From assembly GCF_001890765.1 (NCBI RefSeq), contig NZ_KV878783.1:3004771-3068770 (forward strand): DNA of 64,000 nucleotides, given 5' to 3'. Shown here in pieces: positions 42,651 to 51,458 of the stretch (its first letter is position 1; the number at the start of each line of letters is the position of its first letter). Under the pieces are notes generated by a model. It did no database searches. It was given only the letters and a program-made list of their open reading frames with translations, and was not told the DNA's origin. The stretch comes from Spirulina major PCC 6313 (GTDB taxonomy: Bacteria > Cyanobacteriota > Cyanobacteriia > Cyanobacteriales > Spirulinaceae). Both the position numbers and the translations under genes were made by a program.

Positions 42651-43118
42651 ATGGTCAAAAAATACGTTGTGCGCTTAAGTGACGAAGAACGACAAAACCT
42701 CCAGGAAATTGTCACCACGGGGAAACGAGCTGCGGCTCTGATCAATCATGCCCGAATTCTCCTCAAAGCCGATTGCCAGCAATCCCCCGGTTGGCGAGAT
42801 CAGGATATAAAAGAAGCCCTTGATATTAGCCTGAGAACTATTGAGCGAGTGCGGAAACGATTTGTCGAAGAGGGGCTAGAGGCAGCCTTAAGCCCTCGCC
42901 CCCATCCCCGTCGCCCCCGAAAGTTGGATGGCACAACGGAGGCACACTTAGTGGCGTTGTGCTGTAGTGAACCGCCCGCAGGTCAGGGGCGATGGACGTT
43001 ACGTTTATTAGCACAGCAGATGGTGGAGTTGGACTATGTCGATGACATCAGCCATGAAAGCGTGCGGCAACTGCTAAAAAAAACGAACTCCAACCCTGGC
43101 GACAAAGCTGTTGGGTAA
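42651..43118 (+). CDS. IS630 transposase, first frame (DNA-binding part)
   Basis: A 155-aa frame starting MVKKYVVRLSDEERQNLQEIV. It has the IS630 N-terminal helix-turn-helix (LINHARILLKADCQ, then IKEALDISLRTIERVRKRFV) and a second HTH-like part (WTLRLLAQQMVELDYVDDIS). It ends shortly after a run of eight A (CTAAAAAAAAC, ending at 43083). A -1 slip on A-AAA-AAA joins it in frame to the catalytic part, so the last 13 residues of this frame are probably not the main product. Confidence 0.9.
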   Translation: MVKKYVVRLSDEERQNLQEIVTTGKRAAALINHARILLKADCQQSPGWRDQDIKEALDISLRTIERVRKRFVEEGLEAALSPRPHPRRPRKLDGTTEAHLVALCCSEPPAGQGRWTLRLLAQQMVELDYVDDISHESVRQLLKKTNSNPGDKAVG

Positions 43119-43153
43119 TTCCACCGAGCCAAAGCGCAGAGTTTGTCTGGCAT

Positions 43154-43780
43154 ATGGAGGCAGTCTTGACGGTCTATCAGACGGATTACACCCCAAACAT
43201 GCCTGTGATTTGCATTGATGAAGCGAGCAAACAGTTAGTCAAAGAAACCCGCCTACCCATTCCGGCTCAACCGGGGCAGCCCGAACGGGTGGATTATGAA
43301 TATGAGCGCAACGGGACAGCCAACCTGTTTATGGTCTGTGAACCGATGATTGGGTGGCGGCGCGTGACGGTCACAGAGCGTCGCACCGCAGTAGATTATG
43401 CCCACTTGCTCAAAACGTTAGTGGATATCGATTACGCCCAAGCCCAAAAAATCATTGTCATTCAGGATAATCTCAATACTCATTCCCCGGCCTCACTCTA
43501 CAAAGCCTTTGAACCGGCAGAAGCACAACGCATCTTGAGTCGATTGGAATTCTGCCATACCCCCAAACATGGCAGTTGGCTGAATATGGCCGAGATTGAA
43601 CTGAGTGTTTTGAGTCGTCAGTGCTTAAGTCGCCGGATTCCTGATCAGGAGACACTCAAGCGTGAAGTGGATGCCTGGCAAGACGAGCGCAATCATCAGG
43701 AAACATGGATTGATTGGCGATTTACAACGGCTGATGCCAGGCTAAAATTACAACATCTCTATCCGTCAATTGATTGTTGA
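43154..43780 (+). CDS. IS630 transposase, second frame (DDE catalytic part)
   Basis: The open -1 frame reaches upstream past the A8 run, so the ATG at 43154 is only the first Met. Catalytic residues are all visible: Asp in PVICIDEASKQLVKE, Asp in KIIVIQDNLNTHSPASL, and Glu in GSWLNMAEIELSVLSRQCL. The C-terminal WIDWRFTTADARLKLQHLYP is usual for the family. Expected to be made as a frameshift fusion of about 375 aa with the upstream frame. Intact, so the element may be active. Confidence 0.92.
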   Translation: MEAVLTVYQTDYTPNMPVICIDEASKQLVKETRLPIPAQPGQPERVDYEYERNGTANLFMVCEPMIGWRRVTVTERRTAVDYAHLLKTLVDIDYAQAQKIIVIQDNLNTHSPASLYKAFEPAEAQRILSRLEFCHTPKHGSWLNMAEIELSVLSRQCLSRRIPDQETLKREVDAWQDERNHQETWIDWRFTTADARLKLQHLYPSIDC

Positions 43781-43790
43781 CTGGACACTA

Positions 43791-44231
43791 GACTATGTTA
43801 TTGACAAAGATATTGTGGTGCGGACGATCTCAGAGCAAGGTATTGAGCAGGGTCGAAAACCGGATGTTACAGTAGTCTCAGCCAAGGTTTGGAATGCCAA
43901 TGCCATGACCTACGGAGCGATCGCAGAACCACCCCAGTTAGGGGTCGAAGTGGTCTCCACCAATTGGGATGATGACTATATCGATAAGCGGGCTGAATAC
44001 GAGCGGCTGGGCGTTCCGGAATATTGGATCATCGATTATCTGGCCGTAGCCAGTCGGGCTTATTTGGGCAATCCGAAGCGGCCGACGGTGTTTGTCCATC
44101 ACTTACAAGGGGACGGAACCTACCACACCAAGCTGTTTCGTGACACAGAGGCGATCGCCTCCCCCACCTTTCCCGATTTACAATTGACCATGGCGCAAAT
44201 CCTCACCGCCAGCCAACTCCATCGCTGGTGA
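43791..44231 (+). pseudogene. Uma2 family protein, 3' fragment
   Basis: The 146-residue C-terminal part of the split Uma2 protein, beginning DYVIDKDIVVRTISEQ. It keeps the nuclease-like core: EQGRKPDVTVVSAKVW, LGVEVVSTNWDDDYIDKRAE and YERLGVPEYWIIDYLAVASR. It may still be translated from the ATG at 43770 inside the IS end, but that would lack the N-terminal third. Uma2 proteins have a restriction-endonuclease-like fold and are abundant in cyanobacteria; their function is poorly known. Confidence 0.88.
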
Positions 44232-44384
44232 GTTTCGGTAAGCGATCGGGTGGCGCGATCGCACCGACTCACCCTGCTCAATCGTGCAGAGGGCATGGGG
44301 CTAACACGACGAGCGATTCTGTTGCGACAGAAAACGAGATACAGTGAGTAACACTGTTTTTTTCGACTCAACGCATCCATCGAC

Positions 44385-45620
44385 ATGGTCAAAATTAACG
44401 AAAACTATCTCAAACTGAAGGCCGGGTATCTCTTCCCGGAAATTGCGCGACGGGTTGCCACCTTCACCGAGGCGAACCCCGATGCCCCGATCATTAAACT
44501 GGGGATTGGTGATGTCACCGAACCTTTACCCGAAGCCTGCCGCGCTGCGATGACCGCAGCGGTGGCGGAAATGGGCGATCGCGCCACCTTCAAAGGCTAC
44601 GGGCCCGAACAGGGCTACGCTTGGCTACGGGAAAAAATCGCCGCCCACGATTTCCAAGCGCGGGGCTGTGATATCGATGCCTCGGAAATCTTCATCTCCG
44701 ACGGCTCGAAATGCGACACGGGGAACATCCTCGATATTTTCGGCAAAGATAATGCGATCGCAGTCACCGATCCCGTCTATCCCGTCTATGTGGATACGAA
44801 CGTGATGGCGGGGCATACGGGCGATGCCACCGAAAGCGGTAAATATGGCGGTTTGGTGTATTTGCCGGTGACGGCGGAAAACAATTTCACCGCTGAAATT
44901 CCCACGGAAAAAGTAGACCTGATCTATCTCTGTTTTCCCAACAATCCCACCGGAGCCACAGCGACCAAAGAACACCTCAAAGCCTGGGTGGACTACGCCA
45001 ACAGCCACGGCTCGATTATCTTTTTTGATGCGGCTTACGAAGCCTTTATTACTGATCCTGATCTGCCCCATTCCATCTATGAAATTGAAGGTGCTCGCAC
45101 CTGCGCGATCGAGTTTCGTTCCTTCTCGAAAAATGCCGGGTTTACGGGCACTCGTTGCGCCTTAACCGTCGTACCAAAATCCCTCACGGTCACCGCTTCT
45201 GATGGGTCTGTTGTCGAACTCCATAAACTCTGGAATCGTCGCCAATCCACCAAATTCAACGGGGTTTCTTACATTATCCAACGAGGAGCCGAAGCTGTTT
45301 ATGCTGAAGCGGGTCAAGCGCAAACAAAAGCATTAGTGAGCTTCTATTTAGAGAATGCCAAAATCATTCGGGAACAACTCATCGCCGCCGGATTAAGCGT
45401 CTATGGCGGTGTGAATGCGCCCTATGTTTGGGTGAAAACGCCTCAAGGGTTATCGAGTTGGGACTTTTTTGATAAACTCCTCCATACGGTGAATGTAGTC
45501 GGCACACCTGGCTCTGGTTTTGGGGCAGCAGGTGAGGGCTATTTCCGGATTTCGGCGTTTAATAGTCGTGCCAACGTGGAAGAAGCGATGCAGCGAATCA
45601 CAACTAAATTCAAGGCATAG
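44385..45620 (+). CDS. dapL: LL-diaminopimelate aminotransferase
   Basis: PLP enzyme converting tetrahydrodipicolinate directly to LL-diaminopimelate for lysine and peptidoglycan synthesis, the route used by cyanobacteria and plants. The 411 aa start [20 protein letters not shown], a strongly conserved opening. Also seen: [47 protein letters not shown], the PLP lysine in [18 protein letters not shown], and VWVKTPQG. Length and motifs are those of DapL. It starts 154 bp after the Uma2 fragment; no other lysine gene is nearby. Confidence 0.96.
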   Translation: MVKINENYLKLKAGYLFPEIARRVATFTEANPDAPIIKLGIGDVTEPLPEACRAAMTAAVAEMGDRATFKGYGPEQGYAWLREKIAAHDFQARGCDIDASEIFISDGSKCDTGNILDIFGKDNAIAVTDPVYPVYVDTNVMAGHTGDATESGKYGGLVYLPVTAENNFTAEIPTEKVDLIYLCFPNNPTGATATKEHLKAWVDYANSHGSIIFFDAAYEAFITDPDLPHSIYEIEGARTCAIEFRSFSKNAGFTGTRCALTVVPKSLTVTASDGSVVELHKLWNRRQSTKFNGVSYIIQRGAEAVYAEAGQAQTKALVSFYLENAKIIREQLIAAGLSVYGGVNAPYVWVKTPQGLSSWDFFDKLLHTVNVVGTPGSGFGAAGEGYFRISAFNSRANVEEAMQRITTKFKA

Positions 45621-45752
45621 TTTATGATGAGCACATGAATGCTGAATAGTCATCCAGTGGGGCGGGGTTTTCCTGCCCTCTATTCATGAAACGTCGGCTT
45701 TTTTTGAGTTCAATTTTGTTCAATTTACCCATTCTTTTGAAGTGTTGATCCT

Positions 45753-46211
45753 ATGCCATTAAACAGTGCGATCGCAGCCTATATCCATTACCTCAGTTTT
45801 GCCCTCATCTTTGCCTCCTTAACCCTCGAACACCAAACCTTTAAACCCGAATTAACCGTTAAAGAAGGCTGGCGGATGATTATCGCTGACACCCTCTACG
45901 GGATTGCGGCGATCGCAATTCTCGTCACCGGGGCGTTGCGGGTAATGTATTTCGGCCAAGGCCCCAGTTTTTACAGCCAAAACCCGATCTTTTGGGTCAA
46001 AATCGGCATTTTTATCGCCGTGGGTTTGCTCTCGCTTTATCCCACGATTTCCTATCTCCGCTGGGTAAAAGGCTTGCGGGACGACACCGCCCCCGTCATT
46101 GGTGAAACTCAAGCAAAGGTGATTACAGGAATTATCCGAGCGGAGTTGTTAGGTTTCGCGCTGATTCCTCTGTTTGCGTCGTTAATGGCGCGAGGGATTG
46201 GGTTGACGTGA
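45753..46211 (+). CDS. DUF2214 membrane protein
   Basis: A 152-aa protein with four membrane helices: AAYIHYLSFALIFASLTLE, a second around IADTLYGIAAIAILVTGALR, a third around PIFWVKIGIFIAVGLLSLYP, and the last at LLGFALIPLFASLMARGIG. The motif GALRVMYFGQGPSFYSQNP is typical of DUF2214. Several His and Glu residues sit near membrane edges, as in the related YidH-like and CopD-like folds, but no function is known. A strong two-way terminator follows. Confidence 0.82.
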   Translation: MPLNSAIAAYIHYLSFALIFASLTLEHQTFKPELTVKEGWRMIIADTLYGIAAIAILVTGALRVMYFGQGPSFYSQNPIFWVKIGIFIAVGLLSLYPTISYLRWVKGLRDDTAPVIGETQAKVITGIIRAELLGFALIPLFASLMARGIGLT

Positions 46212-46220
46212 TGCTAGGAA

Positions 46221-46255
46221 AAAAAGTCCTGGATGGGAACCATCCAGGGCTTTTT
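46221..46255. terminator. Bidirectional rho-independent terminator
   Basis: A stem of AAAAAGTCCTGGATGG paired with CCATCCAGGGCTTTTT around the loop GAA (one G-T pair). It has T runs on both strands and starts 10 bp after the DUF2214 stop. The convergent pyk gene ends at 46389, so it can serve both. Confidence 0.85.
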
Positions 46256-46388
46256 GATTGCAGAATTTGCCTCGTGAGCTAGGGAATTATACCCGAAGGC
46301 AGTCCTGTGACCGGGTCAGCCGTTGGCAATGCTAGGGGCGATCGCAGGACTTTTGATCAATCATCTTTTGAGATGAGGAGAGAAGACC

Positions 46389-47801
46389 TTAAATCCCCGC
46401 CACGGTGTGGATTTTGAGGAAATTCGTGCCTTGGGTCATCTGCACCGGACTGCCTCCTAAAATTAAGACTTGATCCCCCGGTTCTGCCAGTTCATATTGC
46501 GCGAAAACCTCCTCAATCCGGTGCGCCAACACCTCCACGGAGTCCACGGGGCCTTTAATTAAGATGGGTGTGACTCCCCAGATTACGTTGAGGCGTGTGT
46601 AGACTTTCGGCTCTGTGGTTAACGCTAGGATCGGGGCTTTGGGGCGTTCTGCTGCGACTAGTTTGGCGGTGTATCCCGTGGAGGTGAACGCCACAATCCA
46701 GCGCAGATTGAGGATTTTGTCCACAACGTTTAAGGCTTCGCTGAGGGCATGGGTAGCGGTATGTTCGGCGGGGGGCAGGTTGATGAATTCAATCATCGGC
46801 TCGACTTCTGTGGCAATCTGACCCAACATTTTCACCGCCTCGACGGGATAGTCTCCCACGGCGGATTCGCCGGACAACATGACTGCATCGGTGCCGTCGA
46901 TAATCGCATTGGCCACATCGCTGGCTTCGGCGCGGGTGGGTTGGGCGTTGGTGATCATGCTTTCGAGCATTTGGGTGGCGGTGATCACGGGGATGCCTTG
47001 TTGGTTGCAGGCGTGGATGATTTGTTTTTGGAGCATGGGGACTTTTTCGGGGGACATTTCGACCCCAAGATCCCCCCGTGCCACCATGATGCCATCGCAG
47101 ATATGCACTAATTCATCGAGGTGGTCAATGGCTTGGGGGCGTTCGATTTTGGCGATGACGGGGACATCGCTGGCTCCCTGTTCGGTGAGGAGGGTTTTGA
47201 GGGCTTGTACGTCGTCGGTTTGGCGCACGAAGCTTAAGGCGACCCAGTCGATGCCGTGCTTTAACCCAAAGGCGAGGTCTTGCTTGTCTTTGTCGGTGAT
47301 GGAGGGGAGACGGAGGGCGAGTTCGGGAAAGTTGACCCCTTTGCGGTTTTTGAGGGTTCCGCCTCGGATCACTTGGGCGGTGACGATCGCATTTTCCACG
47401 GTGAGGACGGTTAACTCTAATTTGCCATCATCGAGCAAGATCCGATTGCCGGCGATCGCTTCTTCGGCGAGGGAGGGATAGTCAATGGGAATGGTGACCC
47501 CGTCCGCCGCATTGCCCAAGGTTACGGTTTCCCCGGCGGTGAGGATCACGTTATCCGGCAATTGCACCACCCGGATTTTAGGGCCTTGGAGATCTTGCAA
47601 CAGTACCAATGGATAGTGCAACTCTTGGGATACCTGCCGCAGGGTTTGAATCGTGACGGCGTGATCGTCATAGCTGCCGTGGGAAAAATTGAGCCGAGCG
47701 ACCCCCATGCCCGCTTTGATGAGGTGGCGAATGGTTTCAGGGGAGCGACTCGCAGGGCCAATGGTGGCAACAATTTTGGTGCGATGGGGAACTAAAAACA
47801 T
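46389..47801 (-). CDS. pyk: Pyruvate kinase
   Basis: Converts phosphoenolpyruvate and ADP to pyruvate and ATP. The start is placed at the Met at 47801 (MFLVPHRTKIVATIGPASRS), the conserved N-terminus; the frame stays open for 96 codons upstream but those residues are not conserved and would run into the divergent gene. The 470 aa show GVARLNFSHGSYDDH, LLQDLQGPKIRVV, the active site IPVIAKIERPQAIDHLDE with ICDGIMVARGDLGVEM, TQMLESM and RAEASDVANAIIDG, and the C-terminal regulatory domain. Intact. Confidence 0.95.
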   Translation of the reverse strand: MFLVPHRTKIVATIGPASRSPETIRHLIKAGMGVARLNFSHGSYDDHAVTIQTLRQVSQELHYPLVLLQDLQGPKIRVVQLPDNVILTAGETVTLGNAADGVTIPIDYPSLAEEAIAGNRILLDDGKLELTVLTVENAIVTAQVIRGGTLKNRKGVNFPELALRLPSITDKDKQDLAFGLKHGIDWVALSFVRQTDDVQALKTLLTEQGASDVPVIAKIERPQAIDHLDELVHICDGIMVARGDLGVEMSPEKVPMLQKQIIHACNQQGIPVITATQMLESMITNAQPTRAEASDVANAIIDGTDAVMLSGESAVGDYPVEAVKMLGQIATEVEPMIEFINLPPAEHTATHALSEALNVVDKILNLRWIVAFTSTGYTAKLVAAERPKAPILALTTEPKVYTRLNVIWGVTPILIKGPVDSVEVLAHRIEEVFAQYELAEPGDQVLILGGSPVQMTQGTNFLKIHTVAGI

Positions 47802-48046
47802 AACTTGGCCTCGTGATGATCTTAGAGAGACAGACGATACAGCCTCACTGTAAGGGATGAACCTGGCTCTCCCCTGAAATCTAAAAGGATTGTACGGATT
47901 TGGCGGGGGGCGATCGCAGGAGGGTGGCGACGGGATCGAAGGCAGTCCATCGGTGGGGTGTGCGATCGCTCCTGATCCTCGCTCCTCTTCTTGGCTAGGC
48001 ATCCTAAATTCGTTAAACTTTGTCCAAGGCAGAATCAGGGCAAGCG

Positions 48047-48916
48047 ATGGCAGATCATAAAGTGCTTCTTTTAGACAGTGACGCGGCAAGTGTTGCAGAA
48101 CTGCGCGGGATGATGCCGGGTGGTAACTTTGACCTGGTGACGATTGGGGATGGCAAAGCTGCCCTAAATGTGATCAAGACAGAACTGGCCAATATCCGCT
48201 TCATGGTGCTGAAATTTAATCTGCCCAATGTCAGCGGCTGGAAGATTCTCAAAAAAGCCAAGGAACACCCCAAGCTCCGCACTATTCCGATGCTCTTAGT
48301 CGCAGACCCCAACGATCCCGTCGCCAAAGCCCTACCCGAACCCCACACCACCTTTGCGGTCATTAACCGCCCGTTTAATCGCAAACAATTCCAAGGGGCG
48401 ATTAAAGAAGCCATGCGCCGGGCGAACCAAGACCCCGCCCCAGCACAAGTGAAAAAACGAGCGGCTCCTCGTCCGGCGGCGGCCCCTGTCGTGACCCCGC
48501 CGCCGCCGCCCCGTGCCAAAGCTGCACCGCCCCCCCCGAAACCGGCGGCTGCACCGCCGCCACCGCCCCGTGTTAAGGCTGCGCCCCCTCCACCGCCGCC
48601 GCCCCCACCGAAACCCGCTGCCCCTCCACCCGATCGCGTGATTGCCGCCCCGCCGCCATCTCCACCGATCCCGGCTCCGCCCCCCCCACCACCGATCGCC
48701 GCCCCGCGCCCCCCCCACCCAAGCCCGCTGCCCCCCCGCCGCCCAACGTGGAACCCGACGTGGCGGCAGTGGCAAGTCATGGGGCGATGGCGGGCGCGAT
48801 CGCACCGCCGTCCGCACCGCCGGGGCCAGTCCAACCTGACCCCAGTGATCCCTTTTTCATCGACGTGGCTCCCGAACCCGCCGCGCCCCCTGATCCGAAT
48901 AATCCCTTTGCCGTGA
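48047..48916 (+). CDS. Receiver-like domain with Pro-rich linker (5' part of a frameshifted gene)
   Basis: Start at the Met at 48047 (MADHKVLLLDSDAASVAEL). Residues 1-125 fold like a CheY receiver: VLLLDSD keeps the acidic pair, but at the phosphoacceptor position (usually LLDxxLP) it reads MVLKFNLPNVSG, so the Asp is missing. It is therefore a pseudo-receiver. From residue 140 a very proline-rich linker (PPPPPRAKAAPPPP and similar) begins. In this frame the end after position 48716 is unrelated Arg/Pro-rich sequence. One extra base in the C8 run 48709-48716 would join it to the WD40 frame and give a 712-aa protein. Confidence 0.75.
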   Translation: MADHKVLLLDSDAASVAELRGMMPGGNFDLVTIGDGKAALNVIKTELANIRFMVLKFNLPNVSGWKILKKAKEHPKLRTIPMLLVADPNDPVAKALPEPHTTFAVINRPFNRKQFQGAIKEAMRRANQDPAPAQVKKRAAPRPAAAPVVTPPPPPRAKAAPPPPKPAAAPPPPPRVKAAPPPPPPPPPKPAAPPPDRVIAAPPPSPPIPAPPPPPPIAAPRPPHPSPLPPRRPTWNPTWRQWQVMGRWRARSHRRPHRRGQSNLTPVIPFSSTWLPNPPRPLIRIIPLP

Positions 48917-50184
48917 CAGCGGCTCCCGGTTCAGCCGCCCCAACGTCTGATCCCAAAAGCCCCTTCCGTGCCCTTTCCGCCGATGAAATCGCGGCCTTAA
49001 CCGCCCAAGCTAGCCCCGAACCCGATGCAGACCTAAACCCTTTTTTTGTTGAACCGCCTCCCCCTAGCTCTGCCGCGCCCCAGGACGCGGATGATCCCTT
49101 TGCTGGTGCGGTGAGTGCGGCTCCTACGGTTTCTCCCTCGGCTCCATCACCTGCGCCGAGTCCTGCTGAGGTAACGACTGCGCCTGTGGGGGCTACCGAT
49201 GCGGATGAATTCGCGGATGAATTCGCAGATGAATTTGCGGATGAATCGGCAGCGGATGACGGTGTTGAAGGGGATGAATTGGCAGCGAATGAATTCGCAG
49301 CGGATGAATCGACCACCGCCGATTTAATCCCGCAGCCGGCGATCGCCTCCGATCCAGACCCTGACCCCCCCAGCGAAGATGCACCCGCAGACCCAGCGGT
49401 AAGCGCATGGGAACCCATCAACTATGCGGCTTTTGATTGTCTCCATATTCACCTTGATCAGCGCGATCGCGGCGTGACAGGCCTCGCCATTAGTCCCGAT
49501 GGCGGTCTGCTCTATACCTGTGGCCCGGAAACCTACCTGAGCGCCTGGGAGTTAGCCACGATTACCAAAGTGTTGCAGTTTGACCTGTTCTCCAAAGGCG
49601 CAGACTGTTTAACCATTTCCCCCGACGGCAGCCTGCTGTTAACCGGCGCGAGCCAGAGCAACATTAAATGTTGGGATGTCAGCAGCGGCCAACTCTTTGA
49701 CACCTTAAATGATTCATCCATGGGGGTGAATGGGTTAGCCATGACCTGGGATGGCCAACGGGTGATCACCAGTTCCCCCCACAGTAATTTGAAAGTGTGG
49801 GACTTTACCAGTGGCGATCTGTGGGGGCCGATTAATGATGCATCCTTTGGGGCGACGGGGGTGGCGATCGCCAACGACAGCCGCACCATTCTGAGTAGTT
49901 CCCTCACCAGCAATATCTGTTTTTGGGATTTGGAAACCGGAGAACTCCTCGGCCCCCTCAATGATGAATCCTTCGGGACGACAGCGATCGCCCTCAGCCC
50001 CGACAGTCAAGCCGTGATCAGCGGCAATCAACAGGGCATCTTAAGTATTTTCGACTGGACAACCGGCAACCCGATCCGCCTGATCAAAGCCCATGATCAA
50101 CCGATTACCGCCGTGGCCGTTAGCCCCGACGGTTGGGTGATTGTCACCGCGACCCTGACAGAAATTAAACTCTGGGGTTGCTAG
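48748..50184 (+). CDS. WD40 repeat protein (3' part of the frameshifted gene)
   Basis: The frame is open upstream into the C8 run; GTG 48748 is only the first possible start and has no clear RBS. Residues about 1-220 are a low-complexity acidic linker with the units DPNNPF and ADEFADEFADEF. Residues about 235-478 hold six WD40 blades, for example GLAISPDGGLLYTCG, CLTISPDGSLLLTGAS with IKCWDVSSGQ, and VWDFTSGDLWGP. The blade set is too small for a full seven-blade propeller by itself. It probably belongs with the receiver part as one scaffold protein. Confidence 0.78.
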   Translation: MEPDVAAVASHGAMAGAIAPPSAPPGPVQPDPSDPFFIDVAPEPAAPPDPNNPFAVTAAPGSAAPTSDPKSPFRALSADEIAALTAQASPEPDADLNPFFVEPPPPSSAAPQDADDPFAGAVSAAPTVSPSAPSPAPSPAEVTTAPVGATDADEFADEFADEFADESAADDGVEGDELAANEFAADESTTADLIPQPAIASDPDPDPPSEDAPADPAVSAWEPINYAAFDCLHIHLDQRDRGVTGLAISPDGGLLYTCGPETYLSAWELATITKVLQFDLFSKGADCLTISPDGSLLLTGASQSNIKCWDVSSGQLFDTLNDSSMGVNGLAMTWDGQRVITSSPHSNLKVWDFTSGDLWGPINDASFGATGVAIANDSRTILSSSLTSNICFWDLETGELLGPLNDESFGTTAIALSPDSQAVISGNQQGILSIFDWTTGNPIRLIKAHDQPITAVAVSPDGWVIVTATLTEIKLWGC

Positions 50185-50201
50185 ACCCCGGCCAGCACCC
50201 C

Positions 50202-51275
50202 CTAACGAACCCTGGGAAAACTGGGCAAGTTCACCGCTGCGATCGACGGGACTTTTTTCGGAGCGCGATGGGTCGGGGCGGGTTTCGGGGGCGGGGTTTC
50301 GCGGGGTTGAATCGCTGCCTGGCTGCGGGGTAAGGGCATCACACTGCGGCGGACTGCGTGGAAGTCCGGGAGGTTCAAGTTTGCAAACTTGCCTGGGGGG
50401 GCAGCCGCCGGAGCGGGAGCGTCAAAGACGGAAACAGCAGGAGTTTCAGGAGCCGGGGGCATTTCCACCGCCCGTTCTTCCTCCTCGTCAAAGAGACGCG
50501 CCGCCCAGGTGGGGGGAGCGGGCTGCTGCGATCGCTGATTTGACCAGGGTTGAATCGGAGAGGGTTTCATCTCTTCTGGGGGCGGTTGCAGTTGGGTAAG
50601 CGGGGATGGCGATGCGATCGCAGGTTCATCCGCACGAATAACCGAATCGGTTCCGGCTTGACTCCCTTGCCCCCAGTCTCCCGCCTCGGACTTCTCTAAA
50701 TAACGACCAAACAACAGTTGAAACTGCTGCGTGTGGGACTGCTGCCGATCGAGATGCTGACGCAGAGCTTGGGAATTATCCGCCGCCTCATGGAGTAAAC
50801 TCGCCTGCTCCGTATAGGTTTGACGCGCCAAAATACATTCTTGTTCAAGGCGCACAATTTGAGCCTGGGCCAATTCCAACTGTTGCGAGAGGTTTTCAAT
50901 CAAAACATGCTGCCGTTGTGCCACATGGTGAGACGCTTCCAACTCTTGAAAGAGTAAACTCATCTGCCCTTGGGCATCGAGCAACTCTTCACCTTGCTGC
51001 ACCGTAACCCGCTCCCGCTGTTGGGAGGAGCGTCGTTCGGCTTGGAGCGATTCTTGGGTTGTGGCCAGGGCTTGCTCTAAATCCGCTGCCCGTTGGAGCA
51101 GTTCACGGTTGCGCTGACGCAGTTTCCGGGCCAGGGTGAACCAATCCGTTTCTTGAATCGGGTTCAGGGTTTCCTGGTCACCCTCGGTGGCGGTGCTTTC
51201 AACCGTGACGGTGGGTTCAGTCTCCCAAGTTTGCGGCGTTTCAAACTGCTGAGACTGGGGGGTTTGTTCGCTCAT
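50202..51275 (-). CDS. Coiled-coil protein with Pro-rich tail, 357 aa
   Basis: Start at the Met at 51275 (MSEQTPQSQQFETPQTW). Residues about 45-190 form a long Gln/Leu/Glu coiled coil (QRNRELLQRAADLEQALAT, LENLSQQLELAQAQIVRLEQ-like segments). The rest is disordered and Pro-rich, with a C-terminal block VPSIAAVNLPSFPRVR that resembles an earlier FANLNLPDFHAVRR. This repeated LPxFxxVR block may be a docking motif. It converges with the WD40 gene, 17 bp apart. The function is unknown. Confidence 0.68.
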   Translation of the reverse strand: MSEQTPQSQQFETPQTWETEPTVTVESTATEGDQETLNPIQETDWFTLARKLRQRNRELLQRAADLEQALATTQESLQAERRSSQQRERVTVQQGEELLDAQGQMSLLFQELEASHHVAQRQHVLIENLSQQLELAQAQIVRLEQECILARQTYTEQASLLHEAADNSQALRQHLDRQQSHTQQFQLLFGRYLEKSEAGDWGQGSQAGTDSVIRADEPAIASPSPLTQLQPPPEEMKPSPIQPWSNQRSQQPAPPTWAARLFDEEEERAVEMPPAPETPAVSVFDAPAPAAAPPGKFANLNLPDFHAVRRSVMPLPRSQAAIQPRETPPPKPAPTHRAPKKVPSIAAVNLPSFPRVR

Positions 51276-51458
51276 GGCTTTTTTCTCTCGATGGGCTAGG
51301 CCAGCACAATGCACCCAAGATTGGCGCAGAATTCTCTACCAGAATAATGCAAAACCTCAGAAAATTGATGGTCTACGCGCCTCAGGCTCGATAAATGTTG
51401 ATCCTTGTGCCATGGAGAGCGGGAGCGATCGCGCCATCTCACCCAGCCGATCCCACGC

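Larger units (their letters stand above)
42582..43788 (+). mobile_element. IS630-family insertion sequence
   Basis: A 1207-bp element flanked by TA dinucleotides (42580-42581 and 43789-43790), the duplicated target typical of IS630/Tc1 elements. The ends are imperfect inverted repeats: TAGTGCTTAGTCAA on the left and, on the other strand, TAGTGTCCAGTCAA on the right (11 of 14 identical). It encodes a two-frame transposase. The insertion splits a Uma2 gene in the same orientation; the join is exact, so the insertion looks recent. Confidence 0.93.

Noticed and set aside
47802-48089. 96-codon upstream extension of pyruvate kinase
   Set aside because: Not conserved in the family, Ser/Pro-rich, and overlaps the divergent receiver gene; the conserved start is at 47801.
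48055-48834. 259-codon antisense ORF of Gly/Ala-rich repeats opposite the Pro-rich linker
   Set aside because: It is the reverse complement of proline codons (CCG/GGC) and has no independent support.
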